A DNA stretch of 22,232 bases from assembly GCA_964577205.1 (NCBI GenBank), contig CAZNYG010000036.1, forward strand, positions 1 to 22,232. Reading direction: 5' to 3'. Shown in pieces: positions 21,831-22,232 of the stretch (positions are counted from its first letter, which is position 1; the number at the start of each line of letters is the position of its first letter). The position numbers were made by a program, and so were the translations under genes. This DNA comes from CAZNYG01 sp964577205. Lineage in GTDB: Bacteria; Elusimicrobiota; Endomicrobiia; Endomicrobiales; CAIRNS01. The notes under the pieces are model-generated. The model had not been told where the DNA came from. It saw only the letters and a list, made by a program, of their open reading frames with translations, and searched no databases.

Positions 21831-21909
21831 GGACGTCGGATGCAGGACATTGATTGGCGGCACTTCACTGAGTACCGGTATCCCTGGTCCCGTGCCCGGC
21901 GTCCTGTAT
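21831..21909. repeat. Degenerate 7-base repeats between the yacP-like gene and mltG
   Basis: GGACGTC, GGATGCA, GGACATT (21831-21851), then CCGGTAT, CCCTGGT, CCCGTGC, CCGGCGT, CCTGTAT (21875-21909). Both runs are strictly 7-base phased but have different consensus sequences. Confidence 0.6.
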
Positions 21910-21925
21910 CGCCTTTGAGATCAAC

Positions 21926-22232
21926 ATGAAAAAATTTTTAATTGTTGTCCTTGCGGCATGTATCGCGGGGACATTGATCTGGTGGCGGTCCCTTCCTTCG
22001 GAACCGGTTTCCGTCGTTTTGCCGGAGGGCGCTTCTTCGCGGCAGATCGCGCGCATACTCGCGTCCCACGGTGTGATCAGTTCATCCCGTGTGTTTCTGG
22101 CCGCCGCGGCTTTGACGGGCCGAGCTTCCCGCCTCAAGTCCGGCGTCTATTCCCTGTCTCCGCGGTCCAGCGTCCTTGCGATACTTGATGCCGTAACCGC
22201 GGGGAAGAGGCGTCTGGGACGGGTCACGATCC
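21926..22232 (+). CDS. mltG: Endolytic transglycosylase MltG, N-terminal part (cut by window end)
   Basis: The first 102 codons of an open frame that continues past base 22232. Residues 1-20 (MKKFLIVVLAACIAGTLIWW) are an inner-membrane anchor. Then come VVLPEGASSRQIARILASHGVI, the LysM-like/YceG opening, and LKSGVYSLSPRSSVLAILDAVTAGK, which corresponds to the GxY-L-G pattern of MltG. MltG cleaves nascent peptidoglycan strands in the periplasm. The catalytic domain is outside the window. GAG lies 7 bases before the ATG. The common genomic pairing of ruvX/yqgF with mltG supports the call. Confidence 0.88.
   Translation, partial: MKKFLIVVLAACIAGTLIWWRSLPSEPVSVVLPEGASSRQIARILASHGVISSSRVFLAAAALTGRASRLKSGVYSLSPRSSVLAILDAVTAGKRRLGRVTI

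Noticed and set aside
21810..21929. A 39-codon gene between the yacP-like gene and mltG, with ATGA overlap to mltG
   Set aside because: It has no ribosome site, and its sequence is almost entirely made of two 7-base repeat arrays, so the open frame is probably accidental.

Overview
The window joins two stretches of different character. Bases 1 to about 3500 are visibly AT-rich. They carry a minus-strand operon: a small helix-turn-helix protein, a type III (Mod-like) DNA methyltransferase, a KilA-N protein, and the start of a repeat-rich protein that runs off the left edge. The rest is GC-richer and holds mostly housekeeping genes. The boundary is a tRNA-Ser(GGA) gene whose last 18 bases are repeated 140 bases away on the island side, which suggests an island next to a tRNA gene. 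The organism is a Gram-negative-type bacterium: it has a PorV-like/OmpA outer-membrane protein, an AsmA-like protein, an LplT-like transporter and MltG. The mix of PorV-OmpA with FlgD-like Ig segments, type III glutamine synthetase and DUF4015 fits an uncultivated lineage such as Elusimicrobiota or a neighbouring candidate phylum. This is a weak inference, because there is no rRNA or other taxonomic marker.

Layout: 1-3244, R-M/KilA-N operon (minus) with its promoter and candidate operators. 3376-3915, tRNA-Ser, its 3'-end repeat, hairpins, a terminator and tRNA/lplT promoters. 3948-5234, LplT-like transporter, overlapping tail to tail with 5170-8566, a minus-strand envelope operon (secreted FlgD-like protein, PorV-like/OmpA fusion, AsmA-like protein). 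8649-8999, a leader of about 315 bases in front of glnN. 9000-11102, glutamine synthetase III. 11096-17655, minus-strand operon DUF4015 protein > HD-GYP with a degenerate receiver > dnaE > AMMECR1. 17858-22232, plus-strand run thrC > DUF3467 > cinA > ruvX > yacP-like > mltG (cut by the window end).

The most notable signal is the glnN leader. It holds three consecutive intrinsic terminators. Each overlaps a GGAC/GTCC hairpin with a six-base loop in which position 1 is A and position 4 is G, and each is preceded by another hexaloop hairpin obeying the same rule. That is the two-hairpin antiterminator recognised by ANTAR-domain regulators, here apparently in triplicate on a nitrogen-assimilation gene. 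A second theme is that intergenic regions, and one protein tail, contain short arrays with a strict 7-base period (8 in one case) whose sequence differs at every locus.

Candidate sigma70 promoters with 17-base spacers precede most operons. All functional assignments come from reading motifs in the translated sequence; no database search was run.
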